64,000 bases of DNA from positions 2,950,501-3,014,500 of the forward strand of contig NC_068559.1 in the NCBI RefSeq assembly GCF_022201045.2, in the 5' to 3' direction. Every line of letters starts with the position of its first letter. Within the stretch, counting starts at the first letter, position 1. Source of the stretch: Citrus sinensis (lineage: Eukaryota > Streptophyta > Magnoliopsida > Sapindales > Rutaceae). Positions 1 to 12,048 of this stretch are shown one piece after another. The notes beneath the pieces were generated by a model. The model was given only the letters and a program-made list of their open reading frames with translations, had not been told where the DNA came from and ran no database searches. The position numbers and the translations under genes were made by a program.

Positions 1-737
1 TTGCTAAAGCCATTGCCAATGAGCTTTATGATAATAATGACAATGACAATCACCTTATTCACTTTGATATGGGAAATTATACGGAGCTTGAGTCAATTAA
101 GCATTTTTTTGATTCACTTGCTGCATTGGTGAAAAAAATGCCTTATAGTGTGGTACTTTTCGACAAGATTGAGAAGGCTAATTCCTCTATTCTTAATCTC
201 TTGCTTAAGATTTTGAAAACAGATTTTAATCAAAAGGCAACGAGAGGGATTGCTGCCTTTGATCTTACAAACACATTGATTATCATGACATCGGATTTGA
301 AAGATGAACAAGTGTATGAAGTGATGCTAACTGCTACTTACGGGAGGGTTAATGAAGTGACAGGAAGCTTATTTAAGCCTAGTTTGCTTAAGCTGTTGGA
401 CAAATTGGTAGTGATTGATTTGGCAGTTCCTTTATTGGATACCACTCGGCTTTTGCTTAGAGAATGGGCGTGTGAAGAAACAAAGAGAAGAAATAACGAT
501 AGTAAAGCTGTGATTGTGTGTGCTTCAACTTCAGCATTAGTACACATAGCATCAAATGCTGCGAGGAAGTATGGCCAAAACGGGGAGGGATTGAAGAGGT
601 GGGTGGATCAGAGAGTGATTTTTCCTATGACGTCAAAGATGATTGTCGAAGATGATGGAGTTGCGGGAAACATCACTGTTTACATTGACCTTATTGAGGA
701 GATAGGAGAGCTCTCGTTTAATTTGAAGCGCAACTGA
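1..737 (+). CDS. ClpB-like AAA+ ATPase, C-terminal part, catalytically degenerate
   Basis: The frame is open from the window edge (reading from base 3) to TGA at 735-737, so the gene starts upstream. The protein follows the second AAA+ module of ClpB/Hsp100: a helix after Walker A (LAKAIANELYD), a Walker B-like strand (PYSVVLFDKIEKA), sensor 1 (NTLIIMTSD), then the C-terminal small domain with RRW-like KRW and the closing TVYID strand. Hsp100 proteins normally unfold proteins using ATP. Here the Walker B Glu is Lys (FDK instead of FDE), the arginine-finger segment reads KPSLLKLLDKLVVID without the usual NR, and sensor 2 GAR is replaced by GEG. Walker A lies outside the window. ATP hydrolysis by this module is therefore doubtful. 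It may be a regulatory or pseudo-ATPase Clp-like protein, or a decaying paralogue. The similarity call is confident; the function is not. Confidence 0.72.
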   Translation, partial: AKAIANELYDNNDNDNHLIHFDMGNYTELESIKHFFDSLAALVKKMPYSVVLFDKIEKANSSILNLLLKILKTDFNQKATRGIAAFDLTNTLIIMTSDLKDEQVYEVMLTATYGRVNEVTGSLFKPSLLKLLDKLVVIDLAVPLLDTTRLLLREWACEETKRRNNDSKAVIVCASTSALVHIASNAARKYGQNGEGLKRWVDQRVIFPMTSKMIVEDDGVAGNITVYIDLIEEIGELSFNLKRN

Positions 738-1032
738 TCATCGAGTCATATGCAATTATGCATGCTGCTGCCTGGCTTCATATTTTTGACTCAATCAGTC
801 ATCGAAGTGCAGTTCTTTTAATTTGCTAATTTTTCATTATGTCTTTTTCAATATTCATTTTTTATTAGTAACTAAGTAAAATCATAGCCAGAAAAATTTA
901 AGCATATAGTTGTTAATTGCTGTTCAATTCTTCAATGTTTTTTGGTTTGTCCTTTTTTCAATTTGAAAGTGCCTTGCAAATTAAATTGAAGCTTATGTAA
1001 TCAAGAAAGTTATCAAGATGAAATAAAATATT

Positions 1033-1298
1033 GGGTGCATTTGGGATTGAGGTTGGGTAGCTGTAACTTTTTAAGTAATAACACTAAAATGTTTGATAAA
1101 CACTTATAACTTGAAAGTTATGTTGATATGAATTTTCATTTATATGATAGAAAATCTATTATATCTTTAATAATTTTGTCAAAATTATTATTTAAAATTT
1201 ATATTTATTATATATAATTAAATTTTATTTTATAATTACAATTTTTTTCCACAATAGGTGTAATTTAAAAGTTACAACACTTCAATTACAAACAAGAC
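1033..1298. mobile_element. MITE, family A, copy 1
   Basis: The element starts GGGTGCATTTGGGATTGAGG and ends with the approximate inverted copy ...TTCAATTACAAACAAGAC. The inside is AT-rich and contains GTTGATATGA and a run like TTATTTAAAATTTATATTTA that recur in copies at 26974-27245 and 32814-33075. A non-autonomous DNA transposon is inferred from the inverted ends and the repeated occurrence. No clear target duplication is visible for this copy. Confidence 0.6.
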
Positions 1299-2004
1299 TG
1301 TAGCTATTTATATATTAGTAAACTAGTAATTAATACACGGTGAACCAAATTCTTATTAATATATATAGTAATGTATAAAAGGCAAATTAAACTCAAGATC
1401 ATTAGTTGAATTACCTCTCAAATGATTTCGTATATTGCAAATTAATTAAGTACCTTCATTGTCAAATTCAGTTCCCAAAATCATTTACCACCATTGCTAT
1501 AGAACCCATCAGCAAATTCCGGCTGCTTTGCTAACATGTATATTATTCTTCATCAAGGAGCGCTGAAGCCTCCCTTAGTAACTAGTTTGAATTGTACCTC
1601 ATTAGTAGATTTTATTTTGTTGAAGTCAAGATGCTTAGTGGAAAAAGATTGCATGTACATATGATGGGTGTTCTTTAACATATATAATACATTAGCTCCA
1701 TATCAAATTAATTTTAAACATTCTCATTTCCCTTTTTTTTTTTTTAAATTGACATCAGACTCTCAAAAAGGTTGTAGATAGGAGATTTCTTTCTTTGTTT
1801 TATTTTTCCCTCTCATTCTATAAATAGTAGATTCACAATGTTTTGATAAAGTTACATATTCACGTGACGACACGTCGTCTATGGATCAAGTAGGTGATTT
1901 TATCACTAAGCCATTTGGTGGTTCTTATGCATATATCAGTATTAGTGAAAAAAAATACAAAATAATAAAAATAAAATATTTGCATTATGTGTTGTTTTCA
2001 TTTA

Positions 2005-2137
2005 GGGCAAAATTATGTTGCAACTGTGGTATGGTACCACAGTTGCAACCAGCCATTGGATCCACAGTTGCATTGGCTGGATCCAATGGCTGAAAGCAAC
2101 TGTGGTACCTTACCACAGTTGCAACATAGTTGGACCC
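2005..2137. mobile_element. Mutator-type MITE, almost fully palindromic
   Basis: A 133-bp element begins with GGGCAAAATTATGTTGCAAC and ends with its near inverted copy, closing in GTTGGACCC. It is flanked on both sides by the 9-bp direct repeat TTTCATTTA (1996-2004 and 2138-2146). A 9-bp target duplication is typical of Mutator-like elements. The two arms pair over about 50 bp around a loop of about 15 bases, and each arm has an internal palindrome built on CAACTGTGGTA. There is no coding capacity. Confidence 0.85.
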
Positions 2138-2667
2138 TTTCATTTAACTAATAGTATTATGCGGCTTGCCACATTAATCTATAAAATTGTACGAACAGTT
2201 TAGAGCTCTAGCGCATATTATTAATATAAAATCTCAACGATTACTTCAATGAATTTTAGCATGAATGTTATTTCATCCTAGCCATCGGGCTGGCCTATAT
2301 GTTCCAATTTAAAATTATAAACTTTGTTAAAATCTAAAAAAAAAAACTATTAAACCATATCACTTAATAGCATTTTTAAACTTTAATAAAGTATAGGATC
2401 TCGCTCCAAACTAGTACTTTATATATATATAAAGGGTGTCGTTTTAATAGCTCCAGATCCCCTCGTTTATAATGTTACAATTATTAATGTTATAACTAAT
2501 ACAATGATGGAATGCAAATTTAGGGCCCTCGATAATTAATGTTTATTTATTTTTATGACTTGGAGAAAACGATGATTAACTAAACTCAATCAAACCCGAA
2601 ATAATTTAGATTAGATTGGGCTAAATTTTTAAAGGGGTTGAGTTGGGTATGGATTTTCTAAAGATCG

Positions 2668-3203
2668 GTGCTTTTTACACCCCTATAATACGTCGATAAA
2701 ATAAAACCCCTCTTCTACTGAAATTATTTTAAAGTACAAAACACTAATATAATTAATCCCAATTATCTTCTCTCTCTCTCTTTTTTTTTTTTGGGTCTTT
2801 TGCTGTAAATTCTTTAAATTCATGATCAAGTCATTTTCATAATTTTTTCATTCTATGACTCTCATCTGTACAAATTTAAAATTATCCCCTTTTTTTTCAA
2901 ATTAATTATTTTAATATTGAAAAACTAGTGTTCTTGAGTTTTGTAAAGAGAAAAATTATTGAGAGAAGAATAGAGATAAGGAAACTTCAAAAAGATTATT
3001 TGTGGAGAGTAAGGTAAGTAGACTATAAAAATATATATATTCAAGAGTGAAACAATTGTTGGAAATAAAAGAAAACTGTTGGAAACTAAAATACACACAA
3101 ATGAAGCATGATAATTTAGAAGGAAAGGGTATTTTTGGTATTCAATAGAACACAATTGAAAAGGGGTTTTAAAAGGATAATAGAGGGGGTGTTAACAGCC
3201 TCT
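2668..3203. mobile_element. Possible terminal-inverted-repeat element
   Basis: The left end GCTTTTTACACCCCTATAAT is matched in inverted, diverged form near 3165-3203 (rc reads GCTGTTAACACCCCCTCTAT). Both arms then carry AAAACCCCT-like blocks. The arms are imperfect and no target duplication was found, so the boundaries are approximate. Confidence 0.4.
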
Positions 3204-3501
3204 CTCTCTTTTCTAATAAAACTTGTGTTACTTGGGATAGAATCCACCGCTTTCCTTAATTGCTCTCTCCTATTAGTCGACTGCTTTCTTATTCCATTAT
3301 GTTTTCGATTCAGTATAGGGAAAATAAATAAATAAATAAATAAAAACCTTTATTATCAAAACGTTTCCAATTTAATAGGAAAACTTCTTTCTACAGGAGA
3401 CTATATTTGGGTACATATATATATACATTCATATGGTACCATTCTTGGTTGATTTAATATCTTTTTACTTTCTTTCATAATCACTGATCTTTGATCCCGG
3501 C

Positions 3502-4008
3502 ATGGCCATGGAGATGACGAACGCAAACAGCAATAAGAAGAAACCCTGTGGCAAGGGTCGTAGAAAGGTTGAGATCAGGAAGATAGAGGATGCTTCAAGT
3601 CGCATAGTGGCGTTTTCGAAGCGTAAGAAAGGTCTCTTCAATAAGGCCGGTGAACTTCACCGGTTATGTGATGCAAATATTGCTGTAGTAATACAATCTC
3701 CATCAGGCAGGCTTTTCTCTTTTGGCAAGCCCTCAGCCGATCATGTCATCGACAAGTTTCTTCGCGACGCCGGTTATAATCATCAGAGCAAGGAGGAAAC
3801 AGAAGATATGGAGGAGTCAACAGAGCTTGGAGGAGGAGGAGGAGGAGGGGTTGAATATTGGTGGGAAGAGTCGACAGAAGGTTTGAGCTTGGAGGAGCTG
3901 AAGAAGTATATGGATTCGTTGGAAGCATTAAGGAATAATGTAGCTATCAAATTAGAGGAAATGATGATGCGTAGAGCTTGTGAAAGGGACCTTTTGAGTT
4001 TTATTTAA
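3502..4008 (+). CDS. Type I MADS-box transcription factor (AGL61/AGL62-like, M-alpha)
   Basis: This one-exon gene encodes 168 residues. Residues about 17-75 form a MADS domain: GRRKVEIRKIEDASSRIVAF, then SKRKKGLFNKAGELHRLCDA, then NIAVVIQSPSGRLFSFGKPS. The pattern, the lack of introns and the lack of a K domain place it in type I MADS, closest to the AGL61/AGL62/AGL28 group, which act in female gametophyte and endosperm development. An acidic, glycine-rich linker (EETEDMEEST and a run of seven Gly) and a short coiled-coil-like stretch (SLEELKKYMDSLEAL) follow. The C-terminus is shorter than in most AGL62-like proteins. The first ATG (MAMEM) is used; a second in-frame ATG lies two codons on. 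It is presumably a nuclear DNA-binding protein that binds CArG boxes as a heterodimer. Expression cannot be judged here. Confidence 0.86.
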   Translation: MAMEMTNANSNKKKPCGKGRRKVEIRKIEDASSRIVAFSKRKKGLFNKAGELHRLCDANIAVVIQSPSGRLFSFGKPSADHVIDKFLRDAGYNHQSKEETEDMEESTELGGGGGGGVEYWWEESTEGLSLEELKKYMDSLEALRNNVAIKLEEMMMRRACERDLLSFI

Positions 4009-4572
4009 TAATAATAATAATCTTTAGCTATTTATGTTACTTTTTTTAGTTTAAATATGTTGTCTTTGTCACGGAATTATTAGCTCAGTTTGATGATTAC
4101 AAAAGCGTTTTTTTTTTTTTTTTATAAATTCTATTGTGGCACTTAATTGATGAAGGTTCTCTCCTTCTCACTGTTTAGATTTGGGATAGCTATTTTACTC
4201 AGATGTTGGACAAGTATTCAAGTAGCAGCTTAAAAAGTTGTTATTCATTTTTCATCTTTTAATTGAGATCTGTCCCATGAAAGTTTTCTTTTGTGAAACA
4301 AGAATATACGCAAGAACCACATCTTGTATGGACTAGCTGGTATATATATACGACTCTCAGCGGGTTTCGTTATAGGTTTGGTATTCAAACAATTACTCAA
4401 AATTCTATACGGGTATGGCGAAGATTGCATTGCATAACTTTTGACCATCTTAAAATTCATTGGGACTCCAAATTTAACTCAATGTATTGATAATAATATA
4501 ACTTTCGATATAACCAGTTGCACTTCACTAAAGCTCTTTATTGATTTTAACAACGGAGCTTCTCAGGAATTT

Positions 4573-4654
4573 TTCCTATTTTAGGAGGGTACAAAGACGA
4601 TTCTACATCTAATTTCCTATTTTAGGAGGGTACAAAGATGATTTTATATCTAAT
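4573..4654. repeat. Tandem duplication, 41-bp unit x2
   Basis: The unit TTCCTATTTTAGGAGGGTAC... is repeated directly with a few C/T differences (second copy begins at 4614). Confidence 0.75.
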
Positions 4655-4791
4655 TTCTTATTAAAAAAGGAACATAGGAAAACATAAGTAAGGTATAGGA
4701 GACGTTTGTGCAGAATATCGAGGATGGGTGTAAGGATATCGATCCCCTCCCTAGTTTTAACAAGCTTTTAAGGAAAGCACTTGTACAATTA

Positions 4792-4873
4792 GGGATCCTC
4801 CTTTGTACAATTTGGGTGCTAGGATTCAAGCGGGGATCCTACTTTGTACAATTGGGGTGCTAGGATTCATGCG
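4792..4873. repeat. Tandem duplication, about 40-bp unit x2
   Basis: Two adjacent copies of a unit containing TTTGTACAATT and GGTGCTAGGATTCA, each opened by GGGATCCT. A third partial TTGTACAATT lies just upstream at about 4781. Confidence 0.7.
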
Positions 4874-5603
4874 TAGACTCTTCTTTAGTGGTACTAGGAC
4901 TTTTACTAAAAGCATTGAGAAGTTGATCGGGAGACTGGCGACAATTTTGCATCAAAGAAGGGAATTGAATTTACCCCAACTAGCAATGGAGGCTTTCATC
5001 TGTTGCTGTCGCCAACCATTGCTTAAAACTATGCCAAAATCCTTTTGCTTAAAACTAAATTGGAAGATTGCAGAGACTGTGATCCTCCCCTAATGAGAAA
5101 GAAGGTCAGGTATCGAGTAGAATACAGGGCATTAGCTACAACATGTGGAAATTGTGGCTACAGTTTCTCATAAATGAATTTAAGCTAAAACTATCACGTC
5201 GACATACTCCTACACTATGGTGCAACAGTAAGCGTGTTGCATCACAACAAGAAAACACGTAGATTTGGATTATATTTTGTTGAGAAAAAATGGTATAGTA
5301 GTCAAGTACAGAACAGAAACCATTATCTTTTGTCCATTAACTACTTTAGATCCCAGAAAATGTTGAAAGCAGTAGAACTCAAACTAATAAACATTCTACT
5401 TCAGCTCAATGAAGCCAACAATAAGTGCAAGGATTTTGATTTAATGAGATGCAGTTAATGGCAGAACAAGTTTAACGATGATCTGAATAGGCATCCGATG
5501 CAAAAACTCAATATAAAAGATAGATCTGAGTACATATTTGAAAATAACCAAAACGAAATTGGAGTCCTAACAAAACTGTTGACAATACACACGAACTCAC
5601 TCC

Positions 5604-6671
<1,068 letters not shown>

Positions 6672-6799
6672 TGGATTGGTCTTGTCCTACGAAACACCTC
6701 TGAATCTGTTAAAACATGAAAACGGAGTTACCCAGAAAGTTAAATGCCAAACAAAACACTGTAATAATAAAATTATGAAAAAAAGAAGTCGTCATAGAG

Positions 6800-6945
6800 A
6801 GACCTAACCCTGCGAGAGGTAAGTTGCTTGCTGCGGCCGGAGGGTAGGGTTTTGGGAAGATGAAATGGATCTCCACATATATATGTTCCGCAAAATTACT
6901 AATGTAACCTGGACTCTTGTCTTTTAATGGGCTGGGCTTTCATCC
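6800..6945 (-). promoter_or_regulatory. RPL23A promoter and leader: telo-box and site II motifs
   Basis: Read on the minus strand, AAACCCTA (6845-6852) is a telo-box, a second AGGGTTAG-type motif lies near 6803-6811, and paired GGGCY-type site II elements (AGCCCAGCCCA) lie at 6928-6938. An AT-rich TATATATATG run is at about 6876-6888. This combination is typical of plant ribosomal protein and translation genes. A 5'-UTR intron between about 6800 and 6706 is possible (TTAACAG acceptor), but this is inference. Confidence 0.7.
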
Positions 6946-8924
6946 GATGACAGTTGAGCCCGACATCCATCAAATTATATCAGAGCCCTTTAATCCTTTT
7001 TCTTATAACTATTTACATCTACTTTATCTATTCAACTGTAACCATCACTTATATCTTTTGCTTCTTCAACCATAAAAACTCTCAGTCTTTTATCTCTTCT
7101 ACTGTAGTCAAGACACATGTACTTTTTTTTTTTTAATTTTACGGTTTTGTTTATTAATTTTACATTTATTATTTTATTTTTCATTTTACTTTAATTTTTT
7201 TAACTTGAAGGATTTCTGAAAATTATTATTGATGTATGGAATTTGATTTCATTTTGATTAAAATTATAATAATAAAAAATAAAATCATTTTTAGAAAATA
7301 ACCACGTGTTTTTACTGTTTTCATTTTCATATGCTGTTTTGAAAGAAAATTACTAACAAATTTTCATTTTAAAAATACCACATCAAAAACATCATTCTCC
7401 TTCTTTAAAATAAGAGCCAAAACAATGAAAGAAAATTACGAAACACACCCTAAATTATCGTTTGATTTCAGAACTAGAGACTGATGGTGAAATTAGTAAA
7501 ATAAAGAATGGTGTTACAATAACAATCATTCTGGGATTTGGACTGTCATCTTGCATGCAATATGAGTACAGTTTAGTGGGATCTTGTAATCAAATAATGT
7601 TTTTGTATTTCTCTATTTTGTCAAAAAATTATGTCAAAAAATTATGTCAAAAAATTTTAATAGATAACATTAAGAGAAGGGGACTGGGAAAATACAATTA
7701 TACTAAGGGCAAATAGCTCTACTTACTATAGGCTACTAAACCGAATAAAACACCGACCTATTGCAAGAGTAACAACTAGAGAAGATGTTATTGAGTTTGG
7801 AATATTCATGCGAGCTCATGACGCTCGTGGAAGCTAATTTAGGGAGTTGACATAGGGAGTTCAAGAGAACTTCAAGGATAGCTCTAAAAAATTATTCGAT
7901 TAACTCCGTAGAGCTTGTAAGATAACTCATGTAAGCTCATATATGAAATACAATATGAGCATCTAAACCATCATAATAAATAAAAAATAAGCACAAACAA
8001 TAAATACACATAAGATTTTACGTAGTTTAGTCTTTTGGCTTACATCCAACAGAGTATCTCATCTCTAATCCATTATATAAATGAAGTATTATGTGGTTTA
8101 CACTGCAATATCAATAAACCTTATTAAAGGTTGTTTGTGGTGGATAATAACATGAGGGAGACATGAGTCTTATGAAAATTAGAGAGTTCGAATAAGGAAA
8201 AGCGATGAGATGGCTAAAATCTTCCATGGAAGTACAAAAATGGAGATTTTTTTTAAAAAAAAATGGAAGAAGAAGATGAAGCAGCATCTTAAGAAGTTAG
8301 ATCTGGAAAAATCCCCCAAGGGTTAGATAGAGCAAAAGGAGAGATAGAGAAAGTCCCTTGAATATATGGAGCATATGTGGGAGTGTTCTCGAGGGTATTT
8401 TGATAATTTTAGCACGTGGTGCTTCATTAATGGTTGTGCTCCCTCAGGTGAGGAAATTTATGTAATTAGGTTTGTGGTCATAAGACTATGACACCTATGA
8501 GCTTGGGAGGTAATGAAACCTCCAGCCACATATTTGCCTCTAATAAGGGACACATGGAAGCCTCTCCAGCTTTTGGTATTGCTGCTTTTTGGGGCACTGC
8601 TAACATTCTTCCATTGCTCAACTAAAGGAATCTCCTTTGCCATTGGCTCCTTGCTCTTAGTAAATAAAAATAAAAATTGATTTCTCACATGATGGCGTGC
8701 ACTATTCACGTGCGGTCTCAAACCACTAAAATTTAGATTTCGATAATACCCATAATGTTGGTCATATTACTAAAACTGTCTTTTTTCTCTGAAAACTTAT
8801 CTTTTGACCTTTGAGAGTTATATTGTCATTCAATCAATTGAGTTGACTTCATTCAACTGACTTTTTTTCCTATGTGTCATTAAGTTATTACCTGTCAGCA
8901 TCCAAATTTCCCCCCAAATACACA

Positions 8925-9032
8925 CACATGCCGCGCGCACACACATGCAAGTAGAATTAACTATGTGCTAATCATACATCTACACACACACGCGCGCACA
9001 CGCACGCACACACACACACAGATATATATATA
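8925..9032. repeat. Compound CA/CG/TA microsatellite
   Basis: Runs of ACACAC and CGCGCAC are followed by a TATATA tract that abuts the MITE at 9033. A matching TA tract lies on the other side of that MITE (about 9190-9211). Confidence 0.8.
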
Positions 9033-9191
9033 TAGTAGTTTTCCAATCAGGGATTAGCTAAAAGACAAAAAAATTTAGATTTTACTACACTACATCATAA
9101 AATACAATGCATTGGAGTATGTGTTTATTTTGTCTTTTAGCTAATCCCTGACTTTATTAAAGTCAGAAATCCCTGATTGAAAAACTACTAT
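9033..9191. mobile_element. MITE inserted in a TA tract
   Basis: The ends are inverted: TAGTAGTTTTCCAATCAGGG on the left and ...CCCTGATTGAAAAACTACTA on the right. The right arm contains an extra block (TAATCCCTGACTTTATTAAAG) that makes a nested inverted repeat with the sequence AGCTAAAAGACAAAA of the left arm. Both sides are TA repeats, so the target duplication cannot be read. Confidence 0.7.
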
Positions 9192-9271
9192 ATATATATA
9201 TATATATATATTGAAACATACATCTACACATATAAATGTTCTTCATAGTCTATATTTTGTGAATATTATAA

Positions 9272-9346
9272 GTTCTGTAGCTGCAGAAGATATCGACAGA
9301 AAGTCAGGAGACGGCTCTAACAAATGTCTTCCTGAGGAAGAACTAA
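9272..9346 (+). pseudogene. Relic DUF674 last exon
   Basis: Read from 9272, the frame gives VL*LQKISTESQETALTNVF followed by LRKN and a stop at 9344-9346. This matches the last exon of DUF674 genes elsewhere in this window (VLELL... / ...TALTNVFL). The GAG of the usual ELL motif has become TAG (9278-9280). No first exon lies nearby. A second small piece (AAAGACAGCTCTAACAA) follows at about 9387-9403. It lies about 19 kb from the main DUF674 cluster. Confidence 0.7.
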
Positions 9347-9832
9347 CGCTCCTACTGTCCTACATGATGCATGGCATCGCAATCAAAGACAGCTCTAACA
9401 AGTAGCTTTTGCTTTATTTCGGTTTACTGCTTGTTTTTCCACCAGATCATCTCTTTGTTTCTTGATTAAACTCCTTCGGATGGTAAGCTTTACTATTAAG
9501 TTCAGAAAATTTAGACCAAGCTTTACTTTTAAGTTCAGAAAATTTAGACCATTATGTGAAGATAGTTGCAACTTTTGAGATTCACAAGTTATACACAGAG
9601 GAATTAAAAATTGCTTCACAAGTTAATTAAGGCATAAACAAGTATATAAGATATGAACTGAAATGGTATTTTTGCTTGAGAAGTCCTTGGCATGATAATC
9701 ATCCCCCTATTGATGCTCTAGGTTCCCTTTGCATGTAACAATTAAGCCTCATAACTCTGGAAAATGCACAATGGTGCTTGCTGTTTAGAGCTTGATGTCC
9801 CTGGTTTGGTAGGTAAAAGCTGGACAAACAGA

Positions 9833-12048
9833 TCAAACATTGGAAATTTTAAAGGATTCAATGACTGTTTGCAATCTATCTTTCATCTTCCCCCATCTTC
9901 TCTCATTGGCCCCTGTTGTCAAGGTGTAGAACTTACCTGTCATACGGAAGCAAATATCATTAAGAAGAAAAGTTTCATAGTAGATTACTAGCTATCCCTG
10001 GATGCTAGTAATGATAATCTGCATCCACTGGTTTTAGGTATTCAAGGTTTATTTTTAACAGACAAGGCATTCTTGTCACATGAATTTGTAACTTCACTAA
10101 AGAAGAGATGGGCTCATCGTTGTGGTTTCTAAATAAGACATTATATAAAAAATCTCAGTTAGGACCATTTACAATCACAGTTTCTATCAGTTGAACAGCT
10201 TTCTATAGTGATCTTGCTAAAAAACTAAAATGATGCACTTCAAATTCACATGTCGTAATAAGTTTCATACCATTGCCAACAGTGACTACCCCAAGAGCAT
10301 GACGGATGTAGTTGGGCGCTTGGGCAGTGAACTCAAATGCGTAATAAGCTTTCCCATCAACATCATTCTGTGGCATGCATACAAAAGTTGGGTATATTAA
10401 TATAAACTGAAGTAAAATGTTACTTTTTTGTACTTTATTTAGTGCATGTAGCTCTTCTCTGCTTCTAGAATTGACAGGAAAATTTTTGTTTCATAATGAA
10501 CACCGGTTTATTTTCTTAATATCTCTATTGTTTTTTAAAGTTGTGCATTGCTTCAAATTTTTATGCCAAGTTGTAGAAGTCGAAAAAAACTATATGTTAT
10601 GCTGTGATAAAAAATTTAGGGTATCAAACCTCTGAAGCAGCAATTATCTTTGTTTTCTGCGTAGGAGGGGCCAAAAACTTTTTGATTAAAGTCTCTGCAA
10701 CCTGTAATCATTAACCAATAAGTGACAGATTAAGGCATTCTTAGAAATTTTATGAACCAACAGAGCATAAAAAGGATCATAAATCTCTGTTTTATTATGT
10801 ATAAAAAAGATGGCGCTAGAGAATATGGAGCAAACCTCTTGGGGAGGGCCAAAGTCTCGAATATCCTGTTTACCGGTTGGGATTAGATTTACACTGACAC
10901 TCTCTAATGGCTCAATGACGTCTTTGAATACCTTATCTTGACCTTCAATGATTACTTCCTATAGACTCCCAAGAAAAATAAGAAGAAATTAGAAATCAAT
11001 CGTCCTACTAATATAATATGTGGTACATTTGAAGGATCAAGTGAAAACAAAATTCATGAAAGACTACTGGATAGAAAATATGCAATACCTGCCATCCGAA
11101 TGGATAGACAAATGAATAGCCGTCCTTCTTGTCTGTGACTGACAGAAATCCCTTTTTACTTTCTGCAGCAACTGAACCATATCAAGGGTGTCTTCTTAAG
11201 ATATCAGCCAGTATTATTCAAGAAACCAACGCACTGCATAATTAGCAGGTGGCATTGCTTTCAATGCTGCTTGAGCTCAAACTTAAAAAACATAAAGGAA
11301 ATCTAAGTAGTTTAATAAAGAAACAAAAAGGGATGTTCGATGCATCAAGGAAAAATAATAATGCTTACATGAGGGGGGAGTTTGGTTCACAAGAGAAACC
11401 CAAGGGGCAATGACTCCAACAGCAATCATTTGGCGTCTTCCACATTTATCTGTAAAAGTTTGGAAGTGAAATATTTTAAAATAATATTTATCCAGAATCT
11501 GTTAATCAATAGGCTAAGAGTTTCTCTCCTCATTTTTAAAACTTAATTGTCATGACTGACTTTCTTATGTGTCTTGAAACCCTTGTTTCTTTTATCCCAA
11601 AAAAAAATTCTGAGATAATAAAGCTTCTAATTCCAATAAAATTATGCAACATATCAACCATTCAGCCTTAGATTGCAAATAACCCAACCATCATTGTCTA
11701 TTTTGTCACCGTTCATTAGGGTTCTAACAATGTGCATTGCATTAATGATAAATCTAAAGACATTGAAAAAAAACAAAAAAGAAAAAAAGAAGGAAAACCC
11801 ACCTAGAGAATTTGCAGAGGAAGCCATTGATGCATGTTCAGCTTTTACAATAAGCGAAATGCCTCTTCTACATACTGCAGGCAAAACACCACCGTACTTT
11901 TGTACTCCCAGCTGGAAATTCGATATAAGATTAATATCCCACGTCACATTTAACACATTTACACAATATTATCAATTACCTGAGGAAGAGAGTTGAGAAA
12001 CGACGTTTGATGAATGGAGGAGGAGGGAGAGTGTTGCAGAGACGCCAT
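9833..12048 (-). CDS. PPL1: PsbP-like protein 1, thylakoid lumen
   Basis: Eight exons can be joined in frame: 11980-12048, 11803-11911, 11369-11449, 11089-11171, 10836-10958, 10630-10701, 10271-10367, 9833-9936, giving 245 residues. The start MASLQHSPSSS follows the first ATG of a Ser-rich chloroplast transit peptide. A lumen-targeting segment follows, with twin Arg (CGRRQMIAVGVIAPWVSL) and a processing site near PSFAA. The mature part begins ESKKGFLSVTDKKDGYSFVY and shows the PsbP signature PFGWQEVIIEGQDKVFKDVI, then ANERRWGKMKDRLQTVIESF near the end. This matches Arabidopsis PPL1 (At3g55330) best in my memory; PPL1 is needed for efficient repair of photodamaged photosystem II. All splice sites are GT-AG. 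It shares exon lengths with PnsL1 at 24920-26590. Confidence 0.93.

Larger units (their letters stand above)
738..3501. other. Gene-free spacer with small transposons
   Basis: No coding exon is recognisable between the ClpB-like gene and the MADS gene. The stretch is AT-rich and holds three terminal-inverted-repeat elements listed separately (1033-1298, 2005-2137, about 2668-3203). The last 90 bases have an AT-rich run (about 3412-3426) that could serve as the TATA region of the downstream MADS gene. Confidence 0.6.
4009..5603. other. Gene-free spacer between MADS and RPL23A
   Basis: No convincing exon. The spacer holds the MADS 3' flank, two short tandem duplications (4573-4654 and 4792-4873) and, from about 5400, the 3' flank of RPL23A. 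The open frames at 4803-5093 and 5234-5458 show no family resemblance and the first runs through the tandem repeat. Confidence 0.55.
6946..9832. other. Gene-free spacer between RPL23A and PPL1
   Basis: No host gene is recognisable. It contains CA/TA microsatellites (about 8925-9032), a MITE at 9033-9191 and a relic DUF674 exon at 9272-9346. Around 7998-8115 there is an LTR-like motif (ACGTAGTTTAG...GCTTACATCCA) that resembles the R/U5 part of Copia LTRs but is too short to call. Confidence 0.5.

Noticed and set aside
1881-2203. Two overlapping open frames on the plus strand
   Set aside because: They run through the palindromic Mutator MITE and its flanks; no family resemblance.
4803-5093. 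96-codon open frame
   Set aside because: It starts within a tandem repeat and has no recognisable domain or exon context.
7998-8115. Copia LTR-like motif (ACGTAGTTTAG...GCTTACATCCA)
   Set aside because: Resembles the R/U5 part of Copia LTRs but is short, and no partner LTR, primer-binding site or boundaries were found.
11673-11996. 107-codon open frame, plus strand
   Set aside because: Antisense to PPL1 exons 1-2, which are supported by splice sites and the protein family.
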